Shown here one piece after another: positions 53,363 to 64,000 of a DNA stretch of 64,000 nucleotides. Every line of letters begins with the position of its first letter. Position 1 is the first letter of the stretch. Position numbers and translations under genes: made by a program. Below the pieces are notes generated by a model, which saw nothing but the letters and a program-made list of their open reading frames with translations, did no database searches and was not told where the DNA came from. Source of the stretch: Muscardinus avellanarius (taxonomy: Eukaryota; Chordata; Mammalia; Rodentia; Gliridae); contig OY726569.1 of assembly GCA_963383645.1 (NCBI GenBank), forward strand, positions 75,858,135 through 75,922,134. The letters are read 5' to 3'.

Positions 53363-54170
53363 GGTATTTGAGGCGTAAGATCCTATTCTGTGTATATAGT
53401 GGGTGTGGGCTGGGGCTTGAATATCAGTCCAGATTGTGTTCTTTGAAGACTGTTACCAAACTTGAATGTGGTTCCTAATTGTTTCTTTTCTCATTTAGTC
53501 ATTCTTCAGAGTCCCACTGTTATTTTATTTCATTTTAAAAATTAGGATCTTAGTGCCTGTCTTATGTAATGGGAAACCAGTTATAACAATTACATAACAA
53601 AATAATATGTCAGTTGATAGGCGATCATTTATGGAGGTTTGTAGGATTCACAGGAAGGCTTAGTAAAAGTTCAGGTCCTTCAGCCTAAATCACTTGGGTG
53701 GGATTGTTTGGGAAGCTGTTTTCAAGGTAGCATCTCTACGTAGTTTTTGGTGGTTTGGTAGTATGTTGGGAGGCAGCGAGTCCCTGCTCTTGGGTGATAA
53801 ATGCTGTGCACTCAGGGACTCCCACGAGATAACCAGGTGGGTGGGTTGAAGAAGTTCCGCAGGGGATTGTTTGCTTCGCTTCCACCCAGTTGTAGACAGT
53901 GGCTTTTGCACACCGTTTAGGTCTATGCTTGACAGTCGGGCAGATAAGAAGCGGCCTTAGAGCAGGAAGCAGCTGACTTCTTGGATAGTTGACAAGTAGA
54001 GCCCTCGAGTCTTCTCTAGAATTCCAGTGACTAAGAAAGGCAATTTGGAAGAAAACTAGAAATGACTGCCAGTGGTGAAAGGGTCAGGCGCCTCAGAATC
54101 TTGCAGCGGGGGGTAGAACAGGTAAATTTAGCTTGGTAATTACATCTTAGCATGTCTTCAAACGTTGCGG
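53363..54170. other. Intronic, nothing recognised
   Basis: No exon or named repeat was recognised. Confidence 0.5.
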
Positions 54171-54656
54171 TCAAAAACATAAAATGTACAATCTACGCCA
54201 TTTTCAAATGTGCAATTCAGCAGTGTTGAGTACCTTCAACATGGTTGTGAAATGGTCTCCTGAGTGTTTTACTTGTACATCTGAGACTGTGAGCAGGCTG
54301 AATGAAGACTCCTCATCCCTCCCTGGCCCTCAGGCCTGGCCAGCAGCCATTCTGCTTTCGGTCTCTAAGATTTTGACTACTTCAGATATCTCGCACAAAT
54401 GGAACTAGGTAGTATTTGTCTTTGTGTGACTGGCTTATTTTACTTAGCATGATATCCTCCTGGATTGTCCATGTTGTAGCGTGTGTCAGAATTGCCTTTC
54501 CTTTTTAAAGCTTACTAGTTCATTGTATATGCACTTTATCCATTCATCTGTTTGGTGGATGTGTGTCTTCCTCTTGGCTGTTGTTTTACTGTTCTAGACA
54601 TGGATATACAAATAATCTCTTCTAGATCTTGCTGGGATTGTTGGATCAGTGGCTCC

Positions 54657-55070
54657 TATTTTTTTTTGGTTTTCATTTTTTTGGTACTGGGAATTGAACC
54701 TAGGGACATTCTACTTCTGAGCTACATCCCCAGTTCTATTTTATTTTATTTTATTTTTTGGTGGTACTGGGGTTCCTGGAAGCCCTTCTACCTCCGGGCT
54801 ACATTCCCAGACCTACTTTTATATTTTTATTTGGAAACAGGGTCTCCTAAGCCAGCACGCGTGACTGGCTTCGAACCTGCGCTATCCTCCTGTCTCTGCC
54901 TCCCAAGCGCGGGGATTACAAGCGTGCGCCAGCATGCCCGGCTTTATTTTTTGTTTTGATACAGGGTCTTGCTGGGTTGCTGAGAGTCTTGCTACATAGC
55001 TGAGGTTGTCCTTGAACCTGAAGTCCTGCCGTCTCAGTCTCCTAAGTACTGGAATCACAGGTGTGCACCC
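54657..55070 (-). repeat. SINE nested in SINE
   Basis: An outer ID half (54680-54740) and outer body (54945-55070) are separated by a complete younger SINE (54760-54943) of the ACTGGGGTTCCTGGAAGCCC subfamily, inserted in the T-rich linker. Confidence 0.92.
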
Positions 55071-55384
55071 AGATATATGGATCTATTTTTAATTTTTAAG
55101 GGACCTCCATACTTTTTACATATTGGTTGCACCATTTTATAGTCTCACCACCAGTTCCAAGGTTTCCTATTTCTTCATATCCTCACCTACACTTAGCATT
55201 TTCTGTTTCTGTCTTTTTTGGATAGTGGCCTCTTGCTGTATATGAGTTACTGTCTCATCGTGGTTTTCATTGCACTTAACTGATTAGTTATGCCAAGCAA
55301 CTTTTCATACTGATGTTAGCTATTGGTAACATCTTTTGAGAAATATCTACAAGTCTTTTGCACATTTTAAAATTGTGTTATTTG

Positions 55385-55592
55385 GCTAGGCATGGTGGCA
55401 CACGCTTGTAATCCTAGCATTTGGGAGGCAGAGACCAAAGGATCGTGGTTCACGGACAGCCTCAGCTACTTACCGAGGCTTTGCAACTCAGTGAGACCAT
55501 GTTTCAAAAAATAGACTAAAAAAATAGGACGGGGGTGTAGCTTGGAGGTAGAATGCTCCTGGATTCCATCCCCAGTACTGCCAAAAAAAAAA
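55385..55592 (+). repeat. B1-dID SINE in L1
   Basis: GCTAGGCATGGTGGCACACG to CCATCCCCAGTACTGCC. Flanked by GTGTTATTTG duplicates (about 55375-55384 and 55593-55602). Confidence 0.94.
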
Positions 55593-56180
55593 AGTGTTAT
55601 TTGCCTTTTTTTAAATTGAGCTTTAATTCTTTCTATACTTTAGACATTAAACCTTTATCAGATACATACTTCACACATATTTCTTCTATTCCATAGTTGC
55701 CTTTTTACTCTGTGGATTGTATATTTCAATGCACAAAAGATTTTTAGTTTCATATGATCCCATTTTTCTATTCTTGCTTATACTTTTGGTGTCATTTCCA
55801 AGAACTCATTATCAAATCTAGACTCATAAAGCTATTTCCTTGTGTTTTCTTCTAGGAGTTGTATAGTTTTAGGCCATATGTTTAGGTCTTCAATCTATTT
55901 TGAGTTAAGTTTTTGTATATGTATACAAGTCCAGCTTCATTCTTCTGCATGTTATTATCCCATTTTTCTAGCACCATTTTTGAAGAGGCAGTGCTTTGCT
56001 CATAGAGTGGCAAGGGTCTTGGCACCCTTGCTGAACACCGTAAGTGTATGGGTTTATTTCTGGGACATTTTGTTCATCTGTTCTTTTTTATTGGTTACTG
56101 TGTTCATGTCAGTACCACACTATTTTGAATGCTTTAGCTTTGTAATATGCTTTGAAACCACACGCATAAGTGGCAGTTTT

Positions 56181-56825
56181 AAATTAGGCTGTTCTAGAGA
56201 ATGAGTGATAGATAACAGAAGCAATTCAAAGATTTTGTTCACTTTTGTTTTTTGGAGGGGACAGGACACTTAATGAAGTAAGGTGATTTATATCACAATA
56301 TATGTGAGGCTATCAGTTGGAAAGTAGCATAGAAAAGTGTGTGTCTAGCACTTCCTGGTTTGCAAAATGACTTTACAGAGACTGAGTCCATTGGCTTGGG
56401 AAAGCTTCAAAAAACCTTGAACTGATCTAGAAGATTGGATGTGTGTCTCAGAGGGTATTAATGCCCAAAACCATCTGTGTCACTTTTATCAGCAGCACAG
56501 GGAGGTCTTTAATGAAAGCTTTAAGTAGAAATCTCAGTTTCTATGGGTTAGTTATTACAAGAATGGTCCACCTGAGTTGTTTTTTTTTTTTTCTTGAGAC
56601 AGTATTATTTTTTCTGTTCTGTTCTTTTTGAGTTGCAGTAGACCACTTAGGTAGGTAGAATACTCAGCACAGCACTATTTCATTTTCTGGATATGTAAAG
56701 AAAATTAATATGGCTAGGTTTTTTAGGTTGAATAGATAGATAGATAGATATTGGGGTTAGAAGAGCAAGTTAGGGAGCTGCTTTAGCAAGTAATTTAGAC
56801 TTCCTCAGACATATTTTCCCTCCAA
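56181..56825. other. Intronic, nothing recognised
   Basis: A short (TAGA)n run at 56732-56750 is the only simple repeat. Confidence 0.5.
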
Positions 56826-56960
56826 ATCCACTTTTTTATTTGAGTTAGCATCTTACTATGTTGCCAAGGCTGGCCTTGAACTCCTGGGCTTGAGGGGTCC
56901 TTCACCTTAGCCTCCTGCGTAGCTGAAACTATAGGTGTGCAACACCATGCATGACTTTTT
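56826..56960 (-). repeat. B1-type monomer, antisense
   Basis: TTGCCAAGGCTGGCCTTGAAC, CCTTAGCCTCCTGCGTAGC and ATAGGTGTGCAACACCATGC match a 7SL-derived monomer without ID half, probably an older proto-B1. Confidence 0.8.
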
Positions 56961-58516
56961 CACTTTCTTGATAAACATTCGGAGATTATTATGGTTGGGT
57001 ATATTACTGGAAGGGTCATTTGGTAGAATCTATGGGGGGGAAAGGTAGTATGCTTACATGTTAGTTAGGCCTATCAAGATTTGTTTAATGGTGACCAAAT
57101 GAATTTGTATCTGCAAGGTGGGTCTCTACTCACTTATTCCCAAAGTATTTATTGATCCCACTGTGTGCTAAGGGCTGGTGGCTGCTTTCAGTGAACAAAG
57201 GATACATGGTTCCTGCTCTGGTGTAGCTGATACTTTTCTAGTGACTGAGGTAGTCCTTCTCAATGTTCTCTTCCTTTCATCTGTTTGAATTTTTCTTTTA
57301 GTCAGAGGCCACCTAATTTTACTTTGTATACAAAACAATGGCAGTTGTTTATTGTGAAAATAGTCTTATATTAAATATTCTTTATATAGAGGAAGAAACA
57401 CTAGACAATCTAGACAATTCAGTTTCCTTGTTTCCAAGGAGATATGTTTTGGCAAAATGTATTTTATCAAGTGATTTTCCAAATAAGAGAACTACAGGAA
57501 ACTGGCTTTACTGCGTTTTGTTTGAGGTTTTCCTAAGGACCTGAGGGTTTCATTCTTGGTTTCCTCTACTCTTATGTCCACTCCAAGAGAATATAGAAAC
57601 CTACCTCTAATTCTGGATTTTGTTATTAATTGTTAGGTCGGGAGAGTTATTTATAACCTTTCTGGATCATTATTCATCCATTCATTGGTCCATCCATTTC
57701 ACAAGTCTTCATTGTTTACCTACTGTATACCAGGTGCTCTCTTCTTTGGAAAAAGGAGAGCGTTGAGGGTTGTATGCTGTTTCCTGTTAAAATATTGTGA
57801 ATTTATTATTGTGATTTAATGAGGTTTAGGACTTTTTGCAGACAATAGAAATGTTTTTGAAAGAGCTGAAGCAAAACTAAGAACTTTTATGTTTAACTCT
57901 TAAAACATATTAGTTCTCTTAGAAAATTGTGTGATGGTGAATAATGTCAGCATTAGTTTGTGATTTATAACCAACCAATATTTAAACTCAGCTCCGAGAG
58001 TCCGCCTTTAGTCACTTAGATAGTAGAGAGTTTTGAATCCAGTCTCCCTAGCCTTACCCTAGGAATGTAATTTCTCTGTCAGATGACTGGTATAGTGCCA
58101 TTGTGGCTGCTCTGCCCTGGATCTTTTGGAACTCTGGTCATTTGTGCATGTCGTGTCTTGAGATACGGTGACATCCTGTCACTGAAGATCTGAATGCCTG
58201 TGCTTGGATAATTAACCTGGCATTTGCCTATGCTGCCAGATGTGGCGTATTCAGAGCAGGTAGTGTTTGATTTCATGACTTATAAGGTGGTATTTTCATT
58301 TTAATTTGTTGTTAGAAATTCAGCATAGTATTGATTATGCACCAAAAAGATTTAAGTTATGCAAAGTAAAATGTGAGAATTTCATCCCATGTGGATTGTC
58401 GTTTGTACCTTTGGCTGTTTTATTTTTTTTCATTGACTAATCAGCTATATTAATTGGCAGATAACGCTGAGTGAGATGGCCAGCTACTGGAGGGTTTTCT
58501 TTTCAAAGGATTTTGA
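56961..58516. other. Intronic, weak L2 traces only
   Basis: 57140-57240 (AAGTATTTATTGATCCCACTG ... GTTCCTGCTCTGGTG) and 57665-57745 (ATTCATTGGTCCATCC ... TACTGTATACCAGGTGC) resemble inverse L2 or MIR ends. No exon was recognised. Confidence 0.45.
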
Positions 58517-58722
58517 TTTTTTTTTTTTTTTTTTTTTTTTGTGGTACTGGGGATGGAACCCAGGGGCCTTCTACCTCCGGGCTACACTTCCAGACCTATT
58601 GTATATTTTATTTGGAAATGGTCTTGCTGAGAGCCTCACTAAGCAGCTGAGGCTGGCTTCCATCCTCCTGTCTCAGCCTCCCAAGTGTTGGGATTACAAG
58701 CGTGTGCCACCATGCCCGGCTT
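58517..58722 (-). repeat. B1-dID SINE, antisense
   Basis: T tail, ID half (GGGGATGGAACCCAGGGGCC), shortened body, and head GCGTGTGCCACCATGCCCGG. Confidence 0.93.
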
Positions 58723-58799
58723 AATGTTCTTTTTTAAAAGACAAACTCTCTTTATAGAGAATAAAATGGGGAGGGGCACAAAGGTGGAAGCAGGGAGAT

Positions 58800-59115
58800 A
58801 TTATAGGGGTTTCTGGAAATCATCTAAGTGAAATAAGATGGCAGCAGGGCAGGTGATGAGCAGTGGCTGGATTCTGGACGTATCTCAGGTGGGACTGACC
58901 TGATTCACCGCTGGGTGGGATGGTGTGGAGTAAGAGAAGGTGCAGCTGGGGATGACACCGCAGTTTTTGGCTAAGCAGCTGAGTGAAAGAAGTGCCATTT
59001 ATTGAAATGGCGGTGACTGGAGGAGCAGGTTTGGGTGGGGAGTTGAGAGTTGAGTAGGACAGAGCATGAGATGCAGTTGAGTTGCAAGTGGAGAAGTCGG
59101 GCTGGTGGGGAGGCG
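58800..59115 (+). repeat. Unnamed ancient interspersed repeat, second copy
   Basis: Same word order as the split repeat at 38240-39240: GCTGGATTCTGGACGTATCTC, GGGATGGTGTGGAGTAAGAG, GGATGACACCGCAGTTTTTGG, CCATTTATTGAAATGGCGG, AGGAGCAGGTTTGGGTGGG. Confidence 0.6.
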
Positions 59116-59129
59116 GGCCCGTCAGTCTT

Positions 59130-59200
59130 CATGAGCTTTAGATTTTTAGTTTTTTCATCTGTAAAATGGGAAAGTATCTGCCCTTCTCTGAATTCTTGAG
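59130..59200 (+). repeat. MIR core fragment
   Basis: TTAGTTTTTTCATCTGTAAAATGGGAAA, the most conserved MIR block, in the sense orientation. Confidence 0.6.
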
Positions 59201-59220
59201 ATCAGTCAAGCAGGAGGCCT

Positions 59221-59402
59221 CTCGAGATTGAACCCAGGGGCATTCTTCCTCTTTTTTTTTATTGAACACAGGGCCATTTTTTTTTTTTTTTTTAAATTTT
59301 GAAACAGGGTCTCAGTTGCTGAGGCTGGCTTTGAACTTTTGATCCTCCTGTCTCAGTCTCCCAAGCACTGGGATTACAAGTGTGTGCCACCATGCCCGGC
59401 TT
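59221..59402 (-). repeat. B1-dID SINE, antisense
   Basis: A doubled, decayed ID start (GATTGAACCCAGGGGC and TTGAACACAGGGCC) with T runs, then body and head. Confidence 0.87.
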
Positions 59403-59456
59403 GAAATGCTCTTTCTCAATGTCTGAAGTCAGTACTTTTTAGGTACTCTCGAAGTT

Positions 59457-59664
59457 GTTTTTTTTTTTTTTTTTTTTTTTTTGTGGTACTGGGGTTCCTG
59501 GAAGCCCTTCTACCTCCGGGCTATACTCCCAGACTTATTTTTACATTTTTATTTGGAAACAGGGTCTCCTAAGCCAGTGCGCGCGGCTGGCTTTGAACCT
59601 GCGCAATCCTCCTGTCTCTGCCTCCCAAGCGTGGGAATTACAAGTGTGCGCCACCATGCCCGGC
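59457..59664 (-). repeat. B1-dID SINE, antisense
   Basis: ACTGGGGTTCCTGGAAGCCC subfamily with GCCAGTGCGCGCGGCTGGC hairpin and a 23-base T tail. Confidence 0.95.
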
Positions 59665-59669
59665 CAAAG

Positions 59670-60230
59670 TTTTTTTTTTTAACAACTTCATTGAATTATA
59701 ATTCAGTTACCATCAGTTCTTCCATTTGAAGCATGGAAGTCAGTAGTTGTAAGGATATTCACAAAGTTGTGCAATCAACTCCATTAATAATTTTAGAACA
59801 TTCTTTTTTTTTTTTTTTTTTTTTGGTGGTACTGGGGTTCCTGGAAGCCCTTCTTCCTCCAGGCTACACTCCCAAACCTATTTTATATTTTTGAAACAGG
59901 GTCTCTTACGCCAGCACGGCTGGCTTTGAACCTGCGCGATCCTCCTGTCTCCGCCTCCCAAGCGCGGGGATTACAAGCGTGCGCCACCACGCCCGGCTAG
60001 AACATTCTTATCATCCCCCAAAGAAACTCCAAACCCTTTTGTAGTCAGTCCCCATTTGTCCCCAACTCCGCCCCTTCCACCCTACCCTCTGACCCCAGGC
60101 CACCACTGATCTGCTTTCTGTCTGTTATAGATATGCCTATTGTGGGTGTTACAGGGACATAGACTCATACAGTAGGTAGTATTTTGTGACTGGCTTCTTT
60201 GACCTAGCTCTCTCAAAGCAAATTTAATTT
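59670..60230 (-). mobile_element. L1M 3'UTR, antisense, split by SINE
   Basis: CAACTTCATTGAATTATAATTC, AAGTTGTGCAATCAACTCC, then after the SINE CCCCCAAAGAAACTCC, CCCAGGCCACCACTGATC and TTTTGTGACTGGCTTC: the inverse of a common L1M 3'UTR. Confidence 0.85.
59806..59997 (-). repeat. Young B1-dID SINE, antisense
   Basis: Nearly identical to the copy at 25908-26100, including a shared short deletion before GAAACAGGGTCTCTTACG. TAGAACATTCTT duplicates (59794-59805 and 59998-60009). Confidence 0.96.
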
Positions 60231-60704
60231 CTTGCCAAGCACTTTAACTTTGGTAGTAATGTTATGGATTTCAGATTTAACCAGATAACTATTCCCTGTC
60301 TGCTGACCCAGAAGCTGCAAACTATACTGGGACCAGAGGAAATAGCAGAAGCACCGGTTACAGCCCCTTCAGAGCCCAGAGTGAACTTTGAGGCTTTCGT
60401 AAACAAAGTCAAACCTTCCTGGTTCTAACCCAAACGTGCTGTCAGCTCACACAGGCTTGCTTGCGGAATTGTCTTGTCTGTCCTTGCCTGGCTGCCCTCC
60501 TGCTGCTTCCTGGAATTTTTCAAATGCCTCCTAGAAGTCCTCTCTGAATCTTCCTTTTCTTTTACCTTTGGTCTAGTCTGTGTCCAAGTCTTGCTGTTTT
60601 TTTCTCCTTAGAACTGATTCCCGTTTTCAACTTTTCCTCCTAGTTTTACTGCTACTGTCTTAGGACAGGCCCTTAATCTTTACATGTGAATGGCTGGAGC
60701 ACCT
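60231..60704. other. Intronic, nothing recognised
   Basis: No supported feature. Confidence 0.5.
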
Positions 60705-60893
60705 GCCCCCCCCCCCCCCATACTGGGGATGGAGCCCAGGGGCATTCTACCTCAGAGCTGCACCACCAGCCCTTTTATTTTTTTGTTTTGAAGCAGGGTC
60801 TCATAGATTGCTGAGGCTGGTTTCCAACCTGCAATCCTCCTGTCTCAGCCTCCCAAGTACTGGAATGACATGGCTGCGCCCCCAGCCTGGCTG
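60705..60893 (-). repeat. B1-dID SINE, antisense, poly(C) at tail
   Basis: A C run (60705-60719) stands in place of the usual T tail. ID half (GGGGATGGAGCCCAGGGGC), body, and a decayed head GGCTGCGCCCCCAGCC. Confidence 0.88.
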
Positions 60894-61279
60894 CACAGTC
60901 TCCTTTCTGACCACCTTGATGCCCGCTGCCCAGGCTTGAGTGTCCTGACAGGTTCTTCTTTGTAATGGACTCTTTAGGTACATGTGCGCAACTTGCCACA
61001 GACTCACACTCTCCTGCTTGCTTTTATGCCCTTCTTGTTCTGTTTATCTGATTTCTTTGGCTTTTCCAGGAAAATGTCTCTGCTTTAATATGCTGGCTTT
61101 TGCTCTCTGTACTTACCAGATATTCTGATTTCTTTGAACTGTTGTTTGCTTTCCGTTTGAGGTCTATTCAATTCAAGTACTATGTATAATCTACCAGGTT
61201 CCATCCCCAGAGCCTTATCTCTCTTATCCCCTTCCCTGTATCTCTTGCTTCTCCTCAGTGTCTTATCTCCCTTGCCTCT
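60894..61279. other. Intronic, nothing recognised
   Basis: No supported feature. Confidence 0.5.
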
Positions 61280-61445
61280 TTTGATGCCACAGCATCCCTG
61301 TGTGTCTTTCTCATTCTTCAAAACACACCTCCTTCTTCGAGGTCTTTGTGTCTACTATAACTCACCGTGATTTCTCCCTTCTCTGAAATTCTTTTCAGGT
61401 AGGTACAGATTCTTTGAGGACAGGGACTGTCTCTTGTTTACATGT
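61280..61445 (+). repeat. L2 LINE 3' end
   Basis: AAACACACCTCCTTCTTCGAGG ... ATTCTTTGAGGACAGGGACTG agrees with the L2 3' end. Confidence 0.65.
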
Positions 61446-61735
61446 TCCTGTGCTTGCCTCAGAAGGATGGGCACTTGGGCATCCAGTCCTGGCTGGAAAG
61501 CTGCGTAGCCTGCTGTTCACCTCCTTTCCTCCTTGTTGTAGGGCTGGTTACAGTGTGCTTTAACCAGTTATCGTCCTTAATTTCTTGGTTGAAAACGAGC
61601 CCTCCCATCTTCAGTTGTTTTGTGGCAGGTGCAGCCTTTTAGTTTTGTTGCTTCCTAATAATAAAATCAACGTTGACTACCATTTGTTAAGGACCCAGTG
61701 TGTCACATTACTGCACATTGTTTATAACACGCGTA

Positions 61736-62200
61736 TGCCGGGCGTGGCGGTGCATGCTTGTAATCCCAGCATTTGGGAGGCTGAGACAGGAGGATCACAG
61801 TTTGTGGACAGCCTCAGTTACTTAGTGAGGCCCTTTGCAACTCAATGAGACCCTGTTTTAAAATAAAGAAAAAAAAAAAGAGCCGGGCATGGTGTCGCAC
61901 ACACGTAATACCAGCATTCAGGAGGCTGACACCGGAGGATTGTGGTTTGCGGACAGCCTCAGCTACTTAGTGAGGCCCTCTGCAACTCAGTGAGACTCGG
62001 TTTCAAAATAAAGAACAAAAAATAGGGGGTGTAGCTCAGAGGTCGAATGCCCCTGGGTTCCATCCCCAGACCCGCAAAAAAAAAAAAAAAAAAAAAAATG
62101 GGACTTGGATTTTGGCTCAGAGGTAGAAAGCCTCTGGGTTCCATCTCCAGTACCAAAAAAAGCAAAACAAACAAACAAACAAAAACACAAAACAAAACAC
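61736..62200 (+). repeat. SINE nested in SINE
   Basis: The outer head and body (61736-61878) and outer ID half (62100-62155, TTGGCTCAGAGGTAGAAAGCC) are separated by a complete younger SINE (61880-62098) whose long A tail abuts the outer ID half. It ends in an (AAAC)n-rich tail. Confidence 0.93.
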
Positions 62201-62735
62201 CAAAACACGCCTACAAGATAGACATTCACACTCTGTGTGGGAACCAGGATGTCGAATGCCTGTTATGTAACTTTTTACCTTAACATATATTACAGCAGTG
62301 CAGTTACTCGGTTGGGAAGGGAAGCTACTTCCAGTCATGTGTTGGTGTGTGTGCAGAGTGTATTTTATTGGTAATGCCAGAAAGTCTGTGTACTTATAAT
62401 AGGGTAGTTATGACCACCACCCTGTTAGTTAAACTGGTAATTTGTTTTAAATATTATGCCATTCTGATGATACAAGCTCTCCACCCATTTCTCCAATGAA
62501 AGGCTGGTCTTGCTGGTGTACTTTTTCAGCTTGGCATGCAGTTCATCATTCATCCGTGTTGGGCCGAAGCAGCGAGTCAGGGACTGTGTATTTTATCTTC
62601 AATGATGATCTGTGTTTCCCAGAGCTATCATGTGACCCCATTTGTTGGGGTTTCCCCCACCTGGTATCTATTATAGGACTTTGTTCTATAAGGGTGAAAG
62701 TTAATATCATTGAATTCCATCAACAAGTTTGTCCT
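62201..62735. other. Intronic, nothing recognised
   Basis: No supported feature. Confidence 0.5.
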
Positions 62736-62755
62736 ATGTTAGATTATTTTTTTGC

Positions 62756-62947
62756 ATTTTTTTTTTTTTTTTGTGGTACAGGGGATGGAATGCAGGGGCA
62801 TTCTACCTCCGAGCGACACTCCCAGCCTTATTTTTATTCTTTATTTTGAAACAGGTTCTCACTGAGTTGCAAAGGGCCTCACTAAGTAGCTAAGGCTGTC
62901 TGTGAACCGGGATCCTCTTGTCTCAGCCTCCCAAATGCTGGGATTAC
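62756..62947 (-). repeat. B1-dID SINE, antisense, head truncated
   Basis: ID half and body end at GCTGGGATTACC, where an ATGTTAGATT duplicate of 62737-62746 follows (62949-62958). The insertion was therefore 5'-truncated on arrival. Confidence 0.93.
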
Positions 62948-62958
62948 CATGTTAGATT

Positions 62959-63154
62959 TTTTTTTTTTTTTGGTGGTGGTACTGGGGTTCCTGGAAGCCC
63001 TTCTACCTCCGGGCTACATTCCTAGACCTATTTTATATTTTTTTAATTTGGAAAGAGGGTCTCTTAAGCCAGAGAGGCTGGCTTTGAACCTGCGCCATCC
63101 TCCTGTCTCTGCCTCCCAAGCGCAGGGATTACAAGCATGCGCCACCATGCCTGG
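62959..63154 (-). repeat. B1-dID SINE, antisense
   Basis: ACTGGGGTTCCTGGAAGCCC subfamily with T tail, landing directly beside the target duplicate of its neighbour. Confidence 0.93.
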
Positions 63155-64000
63155 CATACTGCCAACTTTTAACAGGTGAGGAACGGAAGCCTAGAAAGGT
63201 TTGGAACCTGCATCGCTGTCACTTAGCTGAATGCATTTTCCCCCAAGGGATTCAGGCACGTTCTCTCTTACTTCCTCTTATTCCTGGTTTCCCAGAGAAA
63301 AGTTAGGTGGTGGATGAACGTTTAGGAGGTGAAGATGAACCAGCATTTCAACTCTTTGAGAAAGGTCTTGGATAGTTTTATTTTTCTCCCTTGCGCAGAG
63401 TCAGGGTCCTGGTTGTCACTGAATGTCTTTTCTGGCCAGCTGAGTTTGCTGAGCTGTGGTGAGCGACCTTGCGTCTGGCTCAGGCTTGCTGGAGAAGTCC
63501 AAGGCCCGGTTCTTCAAAGTTACTAGTGGGAATTGCGTGAAGAAATGTGAACGCTTATAGTTGTGGTGGAATGGAAGTATCAGCCTTCACAGTTTGCTAT
63601 GAGGATGAAGGTTTTCCCCCCTAGTAGGAGCGCCTTCAGTTTACTTTCCAACTTGGGCAGACAGGAAGCTTGAGAGATTGCTCTTCTAAAATGAAGTGCT
63701 TTTGTCCTCCCCTTGCTGTGTGGCATCTGATGGGACGCTGTCACGCGTCATTGACAGCCGCCGATTGCCCAAAGTTACCATCCTCTCATTGGTGCAGCAT
63801 CTGCGTTGTTTTGAAATGAATGTCCTCTGAGAGCCTGGGGGTATACTAGAAGTATATAGGTTTTTACAGAGGTTAATGGAAATGAAGTTAATTGAAAATA
63901 CCAAAAAAGGGCAAGCTCTACCTTGGCTTCTTCAAGTTTTCTTCTAGGAAACATTCGCTTGATCAAGCAGAATTGAAACTGTTAGTAAAAGACAAATTTT
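63155..64000. other. Intronic, nothing recognised
   Basis: No exon, SINE or LINE was recognised up to the end of the window. Confidence 0.5.

Larger units (their letters stand above)
54175..56180 (-). mobile_element. L1M LINE 3' part, antisense, interrupted by SINEs
   Basis: 54175-54655 is the inverse of an L1M 3'UTR (AAAATGTACAATCTACGCC, ATCCATTCATCTGTTTGGTGG). 55080-56180 continues into decayed ORF2 3' sequence (CTTTGTATATGTATACAAG, TCTGTTCTTTTTTATTGGTT). SINEs at 54657-55070 and 55385-55592 split it. No frame survives. Confidence 0.85.
45421..64000 (+). other. Presumptive intron 1 (open at window end)
   Basis: It starts with GTAAGTGG. No exon with recognisable coding potential, no second CpG island and no polyadenylation context was seen to the right, so the simplest reading is one long first intron of at least 18.5 kb, typical of regulatory-rich genes. 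Its first 2 kb (to about 47,400) is free of transposable elements. Confidence 0.6.

Overview
The window reads as nuclear DNA of a rodent, most probably a squirrel-family species (Sciuridae). The reason is the very high density (about 70 recognisable copies) of a dimeric SINE. Its left half is a 7SL-derived B1-like head (GGTGGCGCACGCTTGTAATCC) and its right half a tRNA-derived ID unit (GTAGCTCAGNGG ... GGTTCAATCCCCAGTACC). This B1-dID architecture is typical of sciurids and a few related rodent families. Older mammalian layers (MIR, L2, MER5A, MER20, MLT1-type LTRs, L1M) lie beneath it. I see nothing prokaryotic, viral-episomal or CRISPR-like.

Layout. From 1 to about 44,300 the window is gene-poor intergenic (or distal intronic) sequence. 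It holds one processed pseudogene of GAPDH (1340-2050, truncated at its 3' end and full of indels), repeat copies, microsatellites, and several repeat-poor stretches that may be conserved non-coding sequence. From about 44,340 to 45,780 there is one strong CpG island with a TATA-less promoter: a perfect TCTCGCGAGA element and GC boxes. It is followed by a GC-rich presumptive first exon that ends at a good splice donor (GTAAGT at 45,421). That exon carries two consecutive upstream ORFs overlapping as TGATG. From 45,421 to the end of the window (at least 18.5 kb) is most simply the first intron of the same gene, filled with SINEs, a broken antisense L1M and ancient repeats. No coding exon is visible, so the protein is not encoded here and I do not name the gene.

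Most of the structure that rewards attention is in the transposable elements. A pair of SINEs used one target site (three copies of the same 16-bp duplication). At least three loci show SINEs inserted into the A-rich linker of an older SINE. There is a SINE with three serial ID units, a young CpG-rich SINE subfamily with a diagnostic internal hairpin, and microsatellites grown from SINE tails. I found no convincing new gene system. The most biologically meaningful item is the promoter with its 5' leader.

Coordinates of repeats are read by eye and are usually good to about 5-20 bases. Family names of old repeats rest on remembered consensus similarity and were not computed.
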